This document shows positions 8,349 through 16,650 of a stretch of 39,979 bases of DNA, piece by piece (within the stretch, counting starts at the first letter, position 1; every line of letters starts with the position of its first letter). Source of the stretch: Phragmitibacter sp. (GTDB lineage Bacteria > Verrucomicrobiota > Verrucomicrobiia > Verrucomicrobiales > Verrucomicrobiaceae); NCBI GenBank assembly GCA_025361865.1, contig JANYJH010000025.1, positions 1 through 39,979 of the forward strand, read 5' to 3'. A program made the translations under genes and the position numbers. The notes below the pieces were generated by a model. That model worked only from the letters and a program-made list of their open reading frames with translations. It did no database searches and was not told the DNA's origin.

Positions 8349-9940
8349 GGGAGGCTGGCGGCTTCGCGGATGACTTTGGCTGGCTCCTTATCCTCGCGCA
8401 GCCCCAGATAGACGGGTTGGCGGAGGCGTTTATCCTTGGTCCATTCCGCAAACTTTAACTCGCAGACCAGGGTGGGCTTGATCCAATGGCATTTCTTCAT
8501 CACCGCAGCGGTGATTCCCTGACCATACCGTCCGACCCGCTCTTCAGGAAGATCGGAGAAGGGACAGGTCTTCTGCGCCTGCTCCCCGAACTGCTCCGCA
8601 AGATCACTGAGCACGGCGGCACTGAATCCCGTGCCCACTTTTCCAGCATAGACGAGCTTATTCTTTTCATACACGCCCACGAGCAAAGCACCCATGTGCT
8701 GCCGCGCTCCGCTGGGCTCCGTGTAACCTCCGATGACAAACTCCTGCTGCTTCACCAGTTTCAGCTTGATCCAAGCCCCACTCCTGCGCCCCGATTCATA
8801 AAGGGAGCAGGAGCGTTTTCCGATCAGCCCTTCAAGGCCCAACTTCTTCGCCTGCTTTAAGAGCGGTCCGGACTCGCTTCCCAGAGTGGGTGAGAAGCGG
8901 ATCATGCCCGATGAAGTGGCCAATAACTTCTCCAGCTTTCCCCGTCGTTCTTCCAACGGGAGATGCACGAGGCTCTTCCCGCGCAGGCTGAGCAGATCAA
9001 AGACATAGTAACGTAAGGGCGGACGCTCCTGACCGAGTTCATAGGCTTGGAGCAGTTGAAAAGAGGAACGTCCTTTCGGGTCCAAGGCCACGATCTCCCC
9101 ATCCCAAATAGCCTCCACTTTCGTGAACTCCTGAAAGGCCTCGACGACTTCAGGGAACTTGGCCGCGAGATCATGATTCGTGCGGGAGAGCAACCTGACC
9201 GCGCCGCCCTTCAGGTAGGTCACCGCTCGGAACCCGTCCAGTTTGACCTCATAGAGCCAGTCACCGCTCGGCGCTCCGTCTGCTGATTTCGCTTTCATCG
9301 GTTCGATGAATTCAGCTTCAATCAGCGCGGGCGTTGTCTTGAGCTTGGGCTTAGGCTTCTTCTTCGGAACTTTGACTGAAGAATTCCCCCCAGGGTTTCC
9401 CTTGGATAACTCAGCCAACGTCTTGCCCGAAAGGGCGGAGAGATCCTGCTTCTCCTTGCTGAGCTTCGGGTGGTCTTCTCCGCCCCGGATGATGAGCCAT
9501 TGTTCCTCATCCTTCAGCCTTACCAGATACCATTCGCCACTGAGCTTATGCCCGGTGAGGACGAAGTGCAGCTTACCTCCGGCCAGTTCCTTCTTGGGGG
9601 ACTTGCTCAGAGGTTCATAGGTTCCCCGATCCCAGATTTGCACGGTTCCTCCGCCATATTGCCCTTTGGGAATGGTGCCTTCAAAGTCGATATAGGAAAC
9701 GGGATGATCTTCGACCTTGATGGCCAGTCGTTTTTCACCCTTGGCCATCGGCATTCCTTTCGGCACGGCCCATGAGATCAAAGTTCCACCGAGCTCCAAG
9801 CGGAAGTCATAATGGAGGCGGGATGCGTCATGCTTCTGAATAACGAACCGAGCCTGTGGCCCCGAGCCCTTCGCCAATCTTGCTGGGGGTTCTCGCGTGA
9901 CAGCGAAGTCTCGCTTCCGACGGTATTCGGTGAGAGACAT
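8345..9940 (-). CDS. ligD: LigD: 3'-phosphoesterase plus ATP-dependent DNA ligase
   Basis: The 531-residue protein starts with the LigD phosphoesterase domain (about 20-170; RFVIQKHDASRLHYDFRLE, then GTIPKGQYGGGTV). A Lys/Pro-rich linker leads to the ATP-dependent ligase core (about 215-525). The adenylated lysine is K233 in YEVKLDGFRAV, and later parts include WDGEIVALD, GLIGKR and the OB-fold region IKLKLVKQQEFVIGGY. It seals double-strand breaks and trims 3' ends in NHEJ with Ku. It lacks the polymerase domain, which is encoded by the next gene with a 4-base overlap. Its start is 8 bases after the Ku stop. The order phosphoesterase-ligase-polymerase matches the domain order of Pseudomonas-type LigD, as if one polypeptide had been split or never fused. 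Confidence 0.95.
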   Translation of the reverse strand: MSLTEYRRKRDFAVTREPPARLAKGSGPQARFVIQKHDASRLHYDFRLELGGTLISWAVPKGMPMAKGEKRLAIKVEDHPVSYIDFEGTIPKGQYGGGTVQIWDRGTYEPLSKSPKKELAGGKLHFVLTGHKLSGEWYLVRLKDEEQWLIIRGGEDHPKLSKEKQDLSALSGKTLAELSKGNPGGNSSVKVPKKKPKPKLKTTPALIEAEFIEPMKAKSADGAPSGDWLYEVKLDGFRAVTYLKGGAVRLLSRTNHDLAAKFPEVVEAFQEFTKVEAIWDGEIVALDPKGRSSFQLLQAYELGQERPPLRYYVFDLLSLRGKSLVHLPLEERRGKLEKLLATSSGMIRFSPTLGSESGPLLKQAKKLGLEGLIGKRSCSLYESGRRSGAWIKLKLVKQQEFVIGGYTEPSGARQHMGALLVGVYEKNKLVYAGKVGTGFSAAVLSDLAEQFGEQAQKTCPFSDLPEERVGRYGQGITAAVMKKCHWIKPTLVCELKFAEWTKDKRLRQPVYLGLREDKEPAKVIREAASLP

Positions 9941-9948
9941 GGCTTTGT

Positions 9949-10800
9949 TCAGGCAGCCCGGCGGGGTTTACGACTCTTCTTGGCGGCTGGCTTCTTCTTG
10001 GCGGACGCAGCGTTTTTCGGCGGAGCCTTGGCACCCTGACGGATGCTTTCTTGAAGCACGGATACGAGGTCAATCACATTGCCCATCACCTTCTTGGTCG
10101 CTTTCTTTGCGACCGTCTTTCCGCCGTGTTGGATCTTGTCATCAATCAACTCTTGGATGGAGGCCCGGTATTCATCTTTATAAGCTTCAGGGGTCCAATG
10201 CTGCGTCATGGTTTCAATCAGCGTCTTCGCCATGTCGAGTTCGTTCTTGGCGATCTTGGACTCCTTCGGCTGCTTGAAATCTTCCACATCCCGGAGTTCT
10301 GAGGCGAAGTGCATTAATTCGAGCATGAGGCCTTCGTTTTGCGGCTTCACCGCCGCGAGGTGTTGCTTCGTCTTGAGCACTACGCGGGCAATGCCGATCT
10401 TTCCCGTGTCCTTCAAGGCGTTCCGCAGCAACACATACGCCCGGTCTGCGCCCTTCTGTGGCTCCATGTAATAGGGCTTGTGGAAGAACACTGGATTGAC
10501 TTCATCCAGTTCCACGAAGGCCATGATGTCCACGGTTTGGGTGGCCTCGATGTCCACCCGCTTAAAGTCCTCCTCCTTCAGCACCACATACTTGCCTTTC
10601 TCGTGCTCATAGCCTTTCACGATCTGATCCCAAGGCACTTCCTTCCCGTCCTTCTCCGCCACCCGTTTGTAGTTGACCGGACTCAAGTCACCCGCCCGTA
10701 GCAGACGGAATTTCAAGTCCTCCGTGTAAGTGGCTGGATACAAGGTGATGGGAATGTTCACCAGACCGAAACCGACGGAACCTTTCCAGATGGGACGCAT
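9949..10800 (-). CDS. ku: Ku protein (bacterial NHEJ end-binding)
   Basis: This 283-residue Ku homodimer-type protein would ring broken DNA ends and recruit LigD. I chose the ATG at 10800 because Ku proteins begin close to this motif (MRPIWKGSVGFGLVNIPI); an upstream in-frame ATG at 10848 would add 16 unlikely residues. The core beta-barrel and dimerisation region are present (GKEVPWDQIVKGYE, YYMEPQKGADRAYVLLRNAL, LMLELMHFASELRD). The C terminus (about 255-283) is a Lys/Ala/Pro-rich basic tail of the kind known to add DNA binding in some bacterial Ku proteins. It is followed at 8 bases by the ligase gene. Confidence 0.95.
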   Translation of the reverse strand: MRPIWKGSVGFGLVNIPITLYPATYTEDLKFRLLRAGDLSPVNYKRVAEKDGKEVPWDQIVKGYEHEKGKYVVLKEEDFKRVDIEATQTVDIMAFVELDEVNPVFFHKPYYMEPQKGADRAYVLLRNALKDTGKIGIARVVLKTKQHLAAVKPQNEGLMLELMHFASELRDVEDFKQPKESKIAKNELDMAKTLIETMTQHWTPEAYKDEYRASIQELIDDKIQHGGKTVAKKATKKVMGNVIDLVSVLQESIRQGAKAPPKNAASAKKKPAAKKSRKPRRAA

Positions 10801-10831
10801 AGAATGAAGAGTAAGTGTTTGGCAAGGCCAA

Positions 10832-11047
10832 CTAACAGAGGGAGGCATGATCGCTTGGTTTCACATGGATCGTGAGGGGGAGGAGAATCTCCTGATCATG
10901 CGCCTCCAGAAAGTCCTCAACGGCACGCATCACGGCGAGTGGCAGTTCGGAGCAGTCCTCCACAAATTGAGGTTCTCGAAGAATCACATCGCCTTCAGTG
11001 CGAAGCGTGAACTCAAGGCGTTTCAGTAGTGGAGGAGAAGTCGTCAT
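10832..11047 (-). CDS. Small protein between DUF72 and Ku, function unknown
   Basis: A 71-residue ORF lies between the DUF72 and Ku genes on their strand, 31 bases before the Ku start and 59 after the DUF72 stop. The sequence is balanced and protein-like (a beta-type start, LEFTLRTEGDVILREPQFVED, split by a helical LPLAVMRAVEDFLEAHDQ segment) and ends in a hydrophobic strand (ILLPLTIHV). I do not recognise it. A shorter plus-strand ORF in the same place (10847-11029) is less protein-like. Position in the repair cluster is the only hint to its role. Confidence 0.55.
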   Translation of the reverse strand: MTTSPPLLKRLEFTLRTEGDVILREPQFVEDCSELPLAVMRAVEDFLEAHDQEILLPLTIHVKPSDHASLC

Positions 11048-11106
11048 GGCATTTCATTCGGAACCGGTCAGAGAGTTGCGTGCGCCCTGATGGGCCTCTC
11101 AGGGCA

Positions 11107-12024
11107 TCATCGCTTACTTGTGATATTCACGGCATTGAGCTGAGCCATGAATTCCTTCGCGTTCTTGATGGCAAAACCATCGCGGTCATTGTTGAAGTAA
11201 GCCCAGACGCGTTTGCAGCCGCTCGCTCGGATGCGCTGCGTCCAGACGGCCAGTTCCTCTGCGGTGTAATCATGCCGATACCAGGCGGTCAAACCGTGAA
11301 AGCGAACGTAGATTTCATCCGCCGTGACGACGAGTTCATCCGGCAGCTTCGGGCCGCTGCATGAACAGAAGATCGTGCCATTCTTCTTAAAAGCGGCATA
11401 GACTTTCTCGTTCCACCAACTGCGGTGCCGGAACTCCACCACGTTCCGCCGTGCGGGGTCGAGCTGGCTGAGAAGGGTTTTCAACCGGGCCGCTGTGTAG
11501 TGGTAACTGGGCGGCAACTGGAATAAGAAGCAGCCCATGCGTGGGCCGAGAAGATCGGCGATGTAACCAAAATCTTTGATCAGAATTCTCGTGCGGCTGA
11601 ACTGTTTCACATGGGTGATCAGCTCACAGGCTTTCACGGTATAGACGAACTCTCTGCTCCCCGCCTGTTTCACCCATGCTTTGACGGCATTAACGGTCGG
11701 CCACGCATAGAAGGGGGCGTTGAGTTCCACGGTCGGGAAGTTATAGGCATAGTGCGTGAACCATTCTTTCGTCGGCATGTCTTGCGGATAAAAGGCACCG
11801 CGCCAGTGCCAGTAGAACCAGCCGGAGCAGCCCACATTAACAGCGGGAAGATCGTGATTGAACGGAGCCGGAGCGGGAGCCGAGGCAAGACGGGCATCAT
11901 GCATCTTTAGGGCTCGTCCGGCATTGGCTTCCCTTTGTTTCTCGCGCTTCTCCTTTTTACGGGTCCGCCTTTCCTCCGCTGTGAGGACGGGCTTGAGCTT
12001 AGTGATGGGTGTCTCTTTCTTCAT
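11107..12024 (-). CDS. DUF72 (YecE-like) TIM-barrel protein with a basic N-terminal extension
   Basis: The DUF72 core covers about residues 55-305: NVGCSGWFYWHWRGAFYP, an ELNAPFYAWPT segment, FVYTVKACELITHVK, LFQLPPSYHYT, VVEFRHRSWW and YVRFHGLTAWYRHDY. These are hallmarks of the YecE/DUF72 family, whose biochemical activity is not established. I chose the ATG at 12024, which has an AGGA about 11 bases upstream; an in-frame ATG at 12153 would extend the protein by 43 residues. The N terminus (about 1-50) is very basic (TAEERRTRKKEKREKQREAN) and could contact nucleic acid or fold as a helix. It heads a co-directional row with the 71-aa protein, Ku and LigD, so a repair-related role is possible but unproven. 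Confidence 0.9.
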   Translation of the reverse strand: MKKETPITKLKPVLTAEERRTRKKEKREKQREANAGRALKMHDARLASAPAPAPFNHDLPAVNVGCSGWFYWHWRGAFYPQDMPTKEWFTHYAYNFPTVELNAPFYAWPTVNAVKAWVKQAGSREFVYTVKACELITHVKQFSRTRILIKDFGYIADLLGPRMGCFLFQLPPSYHYTAARLKTLLSQLDPARRNVVEFRHRSWWNEKVYAAFKKNGTIFCSCSGPKLPDELVVTADEIYVRFHGLTAWYRHDYTAEELAVWTQRIRASGCKRVWAYFNNDRDGFAIKNAKEFMAQLNAVNITSKR

Positions 12025-12202
12025 CTCGCACTGTCCTGGCTCTGAGGATTCGCTGGACTGTCTGTCCGTGGATGGGCCGTCTATGAAATGAGCGCCTATT
12101 AAAACCGCCGAAGGACTACCGGAATCCGATTCTATACGGAATGGCTCATCCACGGTGCTTCATCGGTGATGAGTCGAAGCCTATAAAAAATCAAAAACGA
12201 CT

Positions 12203-13003
12203 ATGTATCACCACATTAAAAAACTCATGTATACCGTCCGCATCGGGACGCCGGACCCACGGTTTGGCAACATGCTGCTGGAACAGTTTGGCGGCGCTAA
12301 TGGCGAACTCGCCGCCGCTCTTCAATACTCGATCCAGGGGCTGAACTGTGAAGACCCGGCCCGCAAGGACTTGCTCATGGACATCGGCACGGAGGAACTG
12401 AGCCATCTGGAAATCGTCGGCACGCTGGCGCGGATGCATTTGAAGCCTATGAAGACCGCCCGCGAGGCGGCGGAGGCTGATCCACTGGTGGCCATTGCCG
12501 GTGGGGGTGGGGTGACGCTCTGCAACTCGATGGGGAATGCGTGGACGGCGGATTACCTGAAAGTGACGGGTGAGCTGGATGTTGACTTGCGCAGTAACAT
12601 CGCTGCGGAAGCGCGCGCGAAGATTGTCTATGAACGCCTGATCAACTTTTGCGATGATCCCGGCACCAAGGACGCGCTGCAATTCCTGATGACCCGTGAG
12701 ATCACTCACTTGAAAGCCTTCATGGCCGCGCTGGAGAGTATGGGGAAAGACCCTTTGGTCATTGGCTTGATTCAGCCGACGCCGGGCATCGTCGAACAGT
12801 TTTACAATGATTCGACGGGTGAAGGAGATGATGGAGAGACGGATGAGCGAGGCCCGTGGAATGAAGGTGATGACATTGAATTCATCGAAGGGCCTGCGCA
12901 GCCCATCGCGGCGGCGACTGAGGAGGAAGTGACTAAAGAGATTCACCAAGCCGCCCGTCGCACCTCTGCCAAAAGCTCACGCACCAAGTCAAAGCGCGCC
13001 TAA
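12203..13003 (+). CDS. Manganese (non-haem) catalase
   Basis: This 266-residue ferritin-like protein matches the dimanganese catalase family, which disproportionates hydrogen peroxide. By comparison with the known Lactobacillus enzyme the metal ligands are E35 (GGANGELAA), E65 and H68 (TEELSHLEIV), E136 (AAEARAKIVYERL) and H169 (TREITHLKAF). All are present, so the enzyme should be active. The C terminus carries an acidic stretch (about 200-220) and then a short basic Ser/Lys-rich tail not needed for the core. The gene is divergent from DUF72 across 178 bases. A TATAAA at 12182-12187 lies close to the start, but I cannot assign a promoter with confidence. Confidence 0.93.
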   Translation: MYHHIKKLMYTVRIGTPDPRFGNMLLEQFGGANGELAAALQYSIQGLNCEDPARKDLLMDIGTEELSHLEIVGTLARMHLKPMKTAREAAEADPLVAIAGGGGVTLCNSMGNAWTADYLKVTGELDVDLRSNIAAEARAKIVYERLINFCDDPGTKDALQFLMTREITHLKAFMAALESMGKDPLVIGLIQPTPGIVEQFYNDSTGEGDDGETDERGPWNEGDDIEFIEGPAQPIAAATEEEVTKEIHQAARRTSAKSSRTKSKRA

Positions 13004-13021
13004 GCTGCTAATAGGAGGGTG

Positions 13022-13043
13022 GTAGCTGTATTTGAGCAGCTAC
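13022..13043. terminator. Hairpin between convergent catalase and kinase genes
   Basis: A 7-bp perfect stem (13022-13028 with 13037-13043, loop of 8) lies in the 52-base gap between the two convergent stops. It has no real T-run on either side, so termination here is plausible from position but weakly supported. Confidence 0.35.
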
Positions 13044-13055
13044 TGCCTCTCATCC

Positions 13056-16004
13056 TCACCTAAGCGTTTTAGGAGCGACCTTGTTTCGCAGTCCTTTCAT
13101 GGCGCAGATGACCGTGCAGCCATTGGGTTGGGACTTCACTTCCAGTTCTGCTCCCACCAGCCCAGCGCGGTAGCGCATAAGGTGGAGCCCCATGCCGTCC
13201 GTGGGGGCGGTATGATCGAAGCCGCTGCCATCATCAGTAACGTAGATGATGCCGTGGCCCTTCACGGTTTTGCATTCGATGAGGATGCGTTTGGAGTTTC
13301 CATGCTTGAGCGCATTGGTGACGGCTTCCTGCACGATGCGGTAAAGGTGGATCGCGGTGTGATCTTCGTTGCAGAACGTGAGAGCCTCTTGAGATCTGAA
13401 CTCGCAATCCACACCGAATAACCGCGCGGTGCGCTCCGCCAAGCTCTGCAAAGCGGTGATCAACCCTCCGGTTTCGAGTTCCACGGGGTAGTAGCTCTTT
13501 GCCAGATCGCGCGTGGCTTCGAGGGCTTCTTGCAACAGGACGGAAAGCTCACCGACGCCCTTCGCTTCAGGGTGCTGTTCATTCATTAGTTTCACTGAGA
13601 GGACTTTGCAGAGGAAGCCGATGCCGACGAGTTGTTGGCTCAGTTCTTCGTGCAGATGCAGGCCGAGCCGACGCTGCTCCTTTTCGGCGATGCCGAGCAC
13701 TTCGTCTTCCAAGCGCTGTCTCTCGTTCATCTCATGGCTGAGTTCCTCATTGGCCTTCCGTAAAGCCGTGGTGCGCAGGACCACGCGCTTTTCCAATTCA
13801 TCGTTTAGACGGTGCAAGGCATTCTGGGCGCTTTTGATTTCCGTAATGTCCCGCGCCACGCCAATGATGCCGATGACCTTCCCGTCCTTGTCAAGCCGGG
13901 GTGTCTTAGTGGTTGAGAGGATGATTTTCTGGCCTCCAGGACAAGTAAAGACTTCCTCCACGGTATGGGTGCAGCCGGACTCAATCACGGATCGGTCCTC
14001 AGACATGAAGCCTAAAGCTTCCTTCTGGTCCGGGTGGCATTCCATGTCCGTATAACCGATCAATTCATCCCAAGAGCGTCCGTGCAGCTTCAGGCCCGCT
14101 GGATTCATGAAGAGGAGGCGGGATTTACAGTCTTTGACAAAGATCATATCAGCGGAGTGATCCGTGATGGAGCGCAGGATTTCTTCATTCCGTCGGAGGT
14201 CTTCAGAGGTGCGATTACGTTCAGTGACATCTGAGAAGGCGATCACGACTCCCGTGATCGTGTCACCGGAACGGAGAGGTGCGGCATTGTAGATGACCGG
14301 GAAAAAGGTTCCGTCCTTATGAATGAAGTAATCCTCCTGATCGGTCAGAATGACGCCCTTTTGCAACACCTGAACAGCGCTGGATGAGGACACGGGAAAA
14401 GGTGTGCCATCCGGGCGGTGATGATGGGTATAATCATTCATGTTCTGGCCCAGCAATTCCGCGCTAGTCCAGCCAAACAAGCGTTCTGCCGCCGGGTTAA
14501 TAAAAGTGACCAACCCTTGAGTGTCCACGGCGTAAAGTCCCTCTGCCATACTGTCCATAATCGCAGACTGGAAGGCCAGAGCGTGTTCCAATTTACCCTG
14601 ACTCTTTACTAAGGCAGCATTGGCCCGCTTTTGTTCAGTGATGTCCAGATAAGCACCAACGGAACCGCGTGGCGCGTGGCGTTTGTCAAAGAGCGGCATG
14701 GCATTCCCATAGATGTAGCGCACCTCACCATCGGCAAAGATCAACTCCTGTTCCTGACCGATGACCATCAAGCCAGTGCGGGCGGCTTTCTGCATGGCCA
14801 ACTCCGAGGGTGGGACATTCTCTCCATTCACGCGCACCATAAAATTTCGCGGAAACTGGGCCGTGGGCGCGGACTTGGAAAGATTGCCATCACGCGGAAT
14901 ACGCAGCAACTCGTGGAACAGATCATTGCCCCGGATGGTGCGGCATTCGCGATCTTCCGCGAAGGCCACCAGCGCGGGAATGGCGGACATGGTGGCTTCC
15001 AGATCCGCATTTCTTTCCCGCAATGAATTTTCCGCCTGTATCCGAGCGGTAACAGTGCCAGCGACCGTGAGACTGGTGAGTGCGATGGTCCACAGAAAGC
15101 TCATCAGGAAGAGGAGGGAATCCAAATCAGTCGTCATCGCCATCGGCCCTATTTTCTGCGTCGTGTAATAGATCGCAAAGCTGGACAGCACCCCGATGGC
15201 TAACACGGTGCCGCGCATCCCCATGCGCATGGCGATCCAGATCACGGGAAGGATGGAGAGGAAAGGCCGACCCACGGAACCTAAAACACCTGAAAAGATG
15301 ATCCAGCACAACCCTGTTAGGAACGAGAATGCGAGGGCTCCTTCCACCCAACTCGTGTGATGCACTTTGATCTTTTCAGGCCGCATCACTGCCAGCACGA
15401 CGGGCGTGAAAAGGAAGATGGCTGAGGCATCCCCGAACCACCACAAGCGCCAGATAAGGAGATAATCAGACCATGAAGCGATGCCCGCCGCGCATACCGT
15501 CAGTGGCCCAATCAAAGCGCTAAGTGAGGCGGCGGTCAGAGCCATCAGCGCGAACTGGAATACGCCCAGCCTGCCTGCCGCCATTTCCTTTGCCATGCCT
15601 GTAACCACATCCTCAACGGGGGAGCGGGCCAGCCAGCGATGACTCATGAACCAACCCGCGACGGCTTCCAACGTGTTCCCACTGGCAATGACCGCTGAAA
15701 CTAAGAGGATCGTGAAGGGGCTGGCGGCGTGATTTTCCGTGAAGACCACGACGTTGACCAAGAAGGCTCCGAGCCATACTCCGGGCCACAACCGCCAGCC
15801 TTCCATCCTCAGCAGCATGAAGGCTAGAGCAATCCCAGCGGGGGGCCAGATGGGCGTGGCATTCGACTTCTCAAAAGCCAGCATCAGACCCAACTTCGCT
15901 CCCAAGAAATACAAAGCCGCGACCACTGTGATTTGCATCAGCAGTGATCGCGGCAGGGCGGGCATGGAGAGGTTCTGCATGATGAGAAGCGAATTCATCG
16001 CCAT
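13056..16004 (-). CDS. MASE1-domain membrane sensor histidine kinase with PAS domains
   Basis: The 982-residue protein begins with a multi-span membrane region (about 20-320; eight or so hydrophobic segments) with the MASE1 signature PIWPPAGIALAFMLL and WWFGDASAIFLFTPV. Three PAS-type domains follow (about 335-465, 475-600 and 605-735; each ends in a DIT/DVT motif). A coiled coil leads to a HisKA_3 domain with phospho-acceptor H785 (LHEEL) and a HATPase_c domain (NALKHGNS, DDGSGFD). The C-terminal third resembles that of the CheB/CheR hybrid kinase at 737-5743 (shared LYRIVQE and YPVELE/G segments), so they are likely relatives. The divergent response regulator at 17625 is its natural partner. 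Its ATG is preceded by one arm of a 19-bp inverted repeat. It converges on the catalase gene. Confidence 0.93.
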   Translation of the reverse strand: MAMNSLLIMQNLSMPALPRSLLMQITVVAALYFLGAKLGLMLAFEKSNATPIWPPAGIALAFMLLRMEGWRLWPGVWLGAFLVNVVVFTENHAASPFTILLVSAVIASGNTLEAVAGWFMSHRWLARSPVEDVVTGMAKEMAAGRLGVFQFALMALTAASLSALIGPLTVCAAGIASWSDYLLIWRLWWFGDASAIFLFTPVVLAVMRPEKIKVHHTSWVEGALAFSFLTGLCWIIFSGVLGSVGRPFLSILPVIWIAMRMGMRGTVLAIGVLSSFAIYYTTQKIGPMAMTTDLDSLLFLMSFLWTIALTSLTVAGTVTARIQAENSLRERNADLEATMSAIPALVAFAEDRECRTIRGNDLFHELLRIPRDGNLSKSAPTAQFPRNFMVRVNGENVPPSELAMQKAARTGLMVIGQEQELIFADGEVRYIYGNAMPLFDKRHAPRGSVGAYLDITEQKRANAALVKSQGKLEHALAFQSAIMDSMAEGLYAVDTQGLVTFINPAAERLFGWTSAELLGQNMNDYTHHHRPDGTPFPVSSSSAVQVLQKGVILTDQEDYFIHKDGTFFPVIYNAAPLRSGDTITGVVIAFSDVTERNRTSEDLRRNEEILRSITDHSADMIFVKDCKSRLLFMNPAGLKLHGRSWDELIGYTDMECHPDQKEALGFMSEDRSVIESGCTHTVEEVFTCPGGQKIILSTTKTPRLDKDGKVIGIIGVARDITEIKSAQNALHRLNDELEKRVVLRTTALRKANEELSHEMNERQRLEDEVLGIAEKEQRRLGLHLHEELSQQLVGIGFLCKVLSVKLMNEQHPEAKGVGELSVLLQEALEATRDLAKSYYPVELETGGLITALQSLAERTARLFGVDCEFRSQEALTFCNEDHTAIHLYRIVQEAVTNALKHGNSKRILIECKTVKGHGIIYVTDDGSGFDHTAPTDGMGLHLMRYRAGLVGAELEVKSQPNGCTVICAMKGLRNKVAPKTLR

Positions 16005-16101
16005 GTTCAGGGTTCAGCGTTCCGCAGGTCATGCACGCAAGAACAACCAAGAAAATGCGGACACCGTAAAATTTATCCGGCTGAACGCTGAATCCTGAAC
16101 A
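16004..16101. repeat. Long inverted repeat before the MASE1 kinase start
   Basis: Arms of 19 bases (16004-16022 and 16083-16101) are inverted copies with a single mismatch that would be a G-U pair in RNA, around a 60-base spacer. Each arm is built from two TTCAG/CTGAA units. On the minus strand this sits in the 114-base gap between the SRPBCC gene and the kinase and reaches the first base of the kinase start codon. It could fold in the mRNA leader or terminate part of the transcription from upstream. A related unit (TGTTCAGTGTTCAGC) occurs at 30042-30056. Confidence 0.7.
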
Positions 16102-16118
16102 CTGAAAATCACTTTACG

Positions 16119-16610
16119 TTAGTAGCGGGTCCACTGCTGCCAGACCTCCTCCGCTTCCAACTCTTGAATCTTACCGCGCCAGCCACCCGTGGGCTGCTCA
16201 CGGTGCTCGATAAAGTCCTGAAAGCGCCGGAGATCATGGTCAACCCGTGTGCCCGTCGCCCCCAGAAAATCAAAGAACCTTTCGATCCACCCCTCCGGCT
16301 GGTAATCTAGCCTGAGGATGATGCGGGTGCGTTGGAGGCTGATCTCTTCAAACAAGATCGCCCCGGAAATGGGACGACCCACGGTGCTGCGCCAAGAGAT
16401 GAATTGATCAGGAATCTGCTCAGTGATCTCGGATTCCCACTCGATCATCTTTCCGTAAACATCCGCCTGCCAGTAAACGTGCTCATCATCCAATTGCTGA
16501 ACGAGCACGATTCCCGGCATGAAGCGGGGGAAGTCCTCGAACTGAGTCCACTGGTTATACACCCGACGAAGCGGCGCATGAATGATGATTGATTTTTCAA
16601 TGTGTTTCAT
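16119..16610 (-). CDS. SRPBCC-fold (cyclase/dehydrase-like) protein
   Basis: This 163-residue protein has the helix-grip pattern of the polyketide cyclase/dehydrase group: EKSIIIHAPLRRVYNQWTQF, FPRFMPGI, ISWRSTVG and a closing helix with RVDHDLRRFQDFIEHR. Such folds bind hydrophobic ligands; the ligand here is unknown. I chose the ATG at 16610, where the conserved strand begins. A longer frame to 16694 would overlap the neighbouring gene's end and adds non-conserved residues. It is a paralogue of the next upstream gene (shared strand order, WTxF, FPxFM and AWRSAVG/SWRSTVG motifs), 40 bases apart, and both read toward the MASE1 kinase. Confidence 0.87.
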   Translation of the reverse strand: MKHIEKSIIIHAPLRRVYNQWTQFEDFPRFMPGIVLVQQLDDEHVYWQADVYGKMIEWESEITEQIPDQFISWRSTVGRPISGAILFEEISLQRTRIILRLDYQPEGWIERFFDFLGATGTRVDHDLRRFQDFIEHREQPTGGWRGKIQELEAEEVWQQWTRY

Positions 16611-16650
16611 AGTGAACTCAATTTTATTTGGATGATCCGAAGCACTGAAG

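Noticed and set aside
12191-12949. 252-codon minus-strand ORF
   Set aside because: It is antisense to the manganese catalase, which has all metal ligands in the plus frame.
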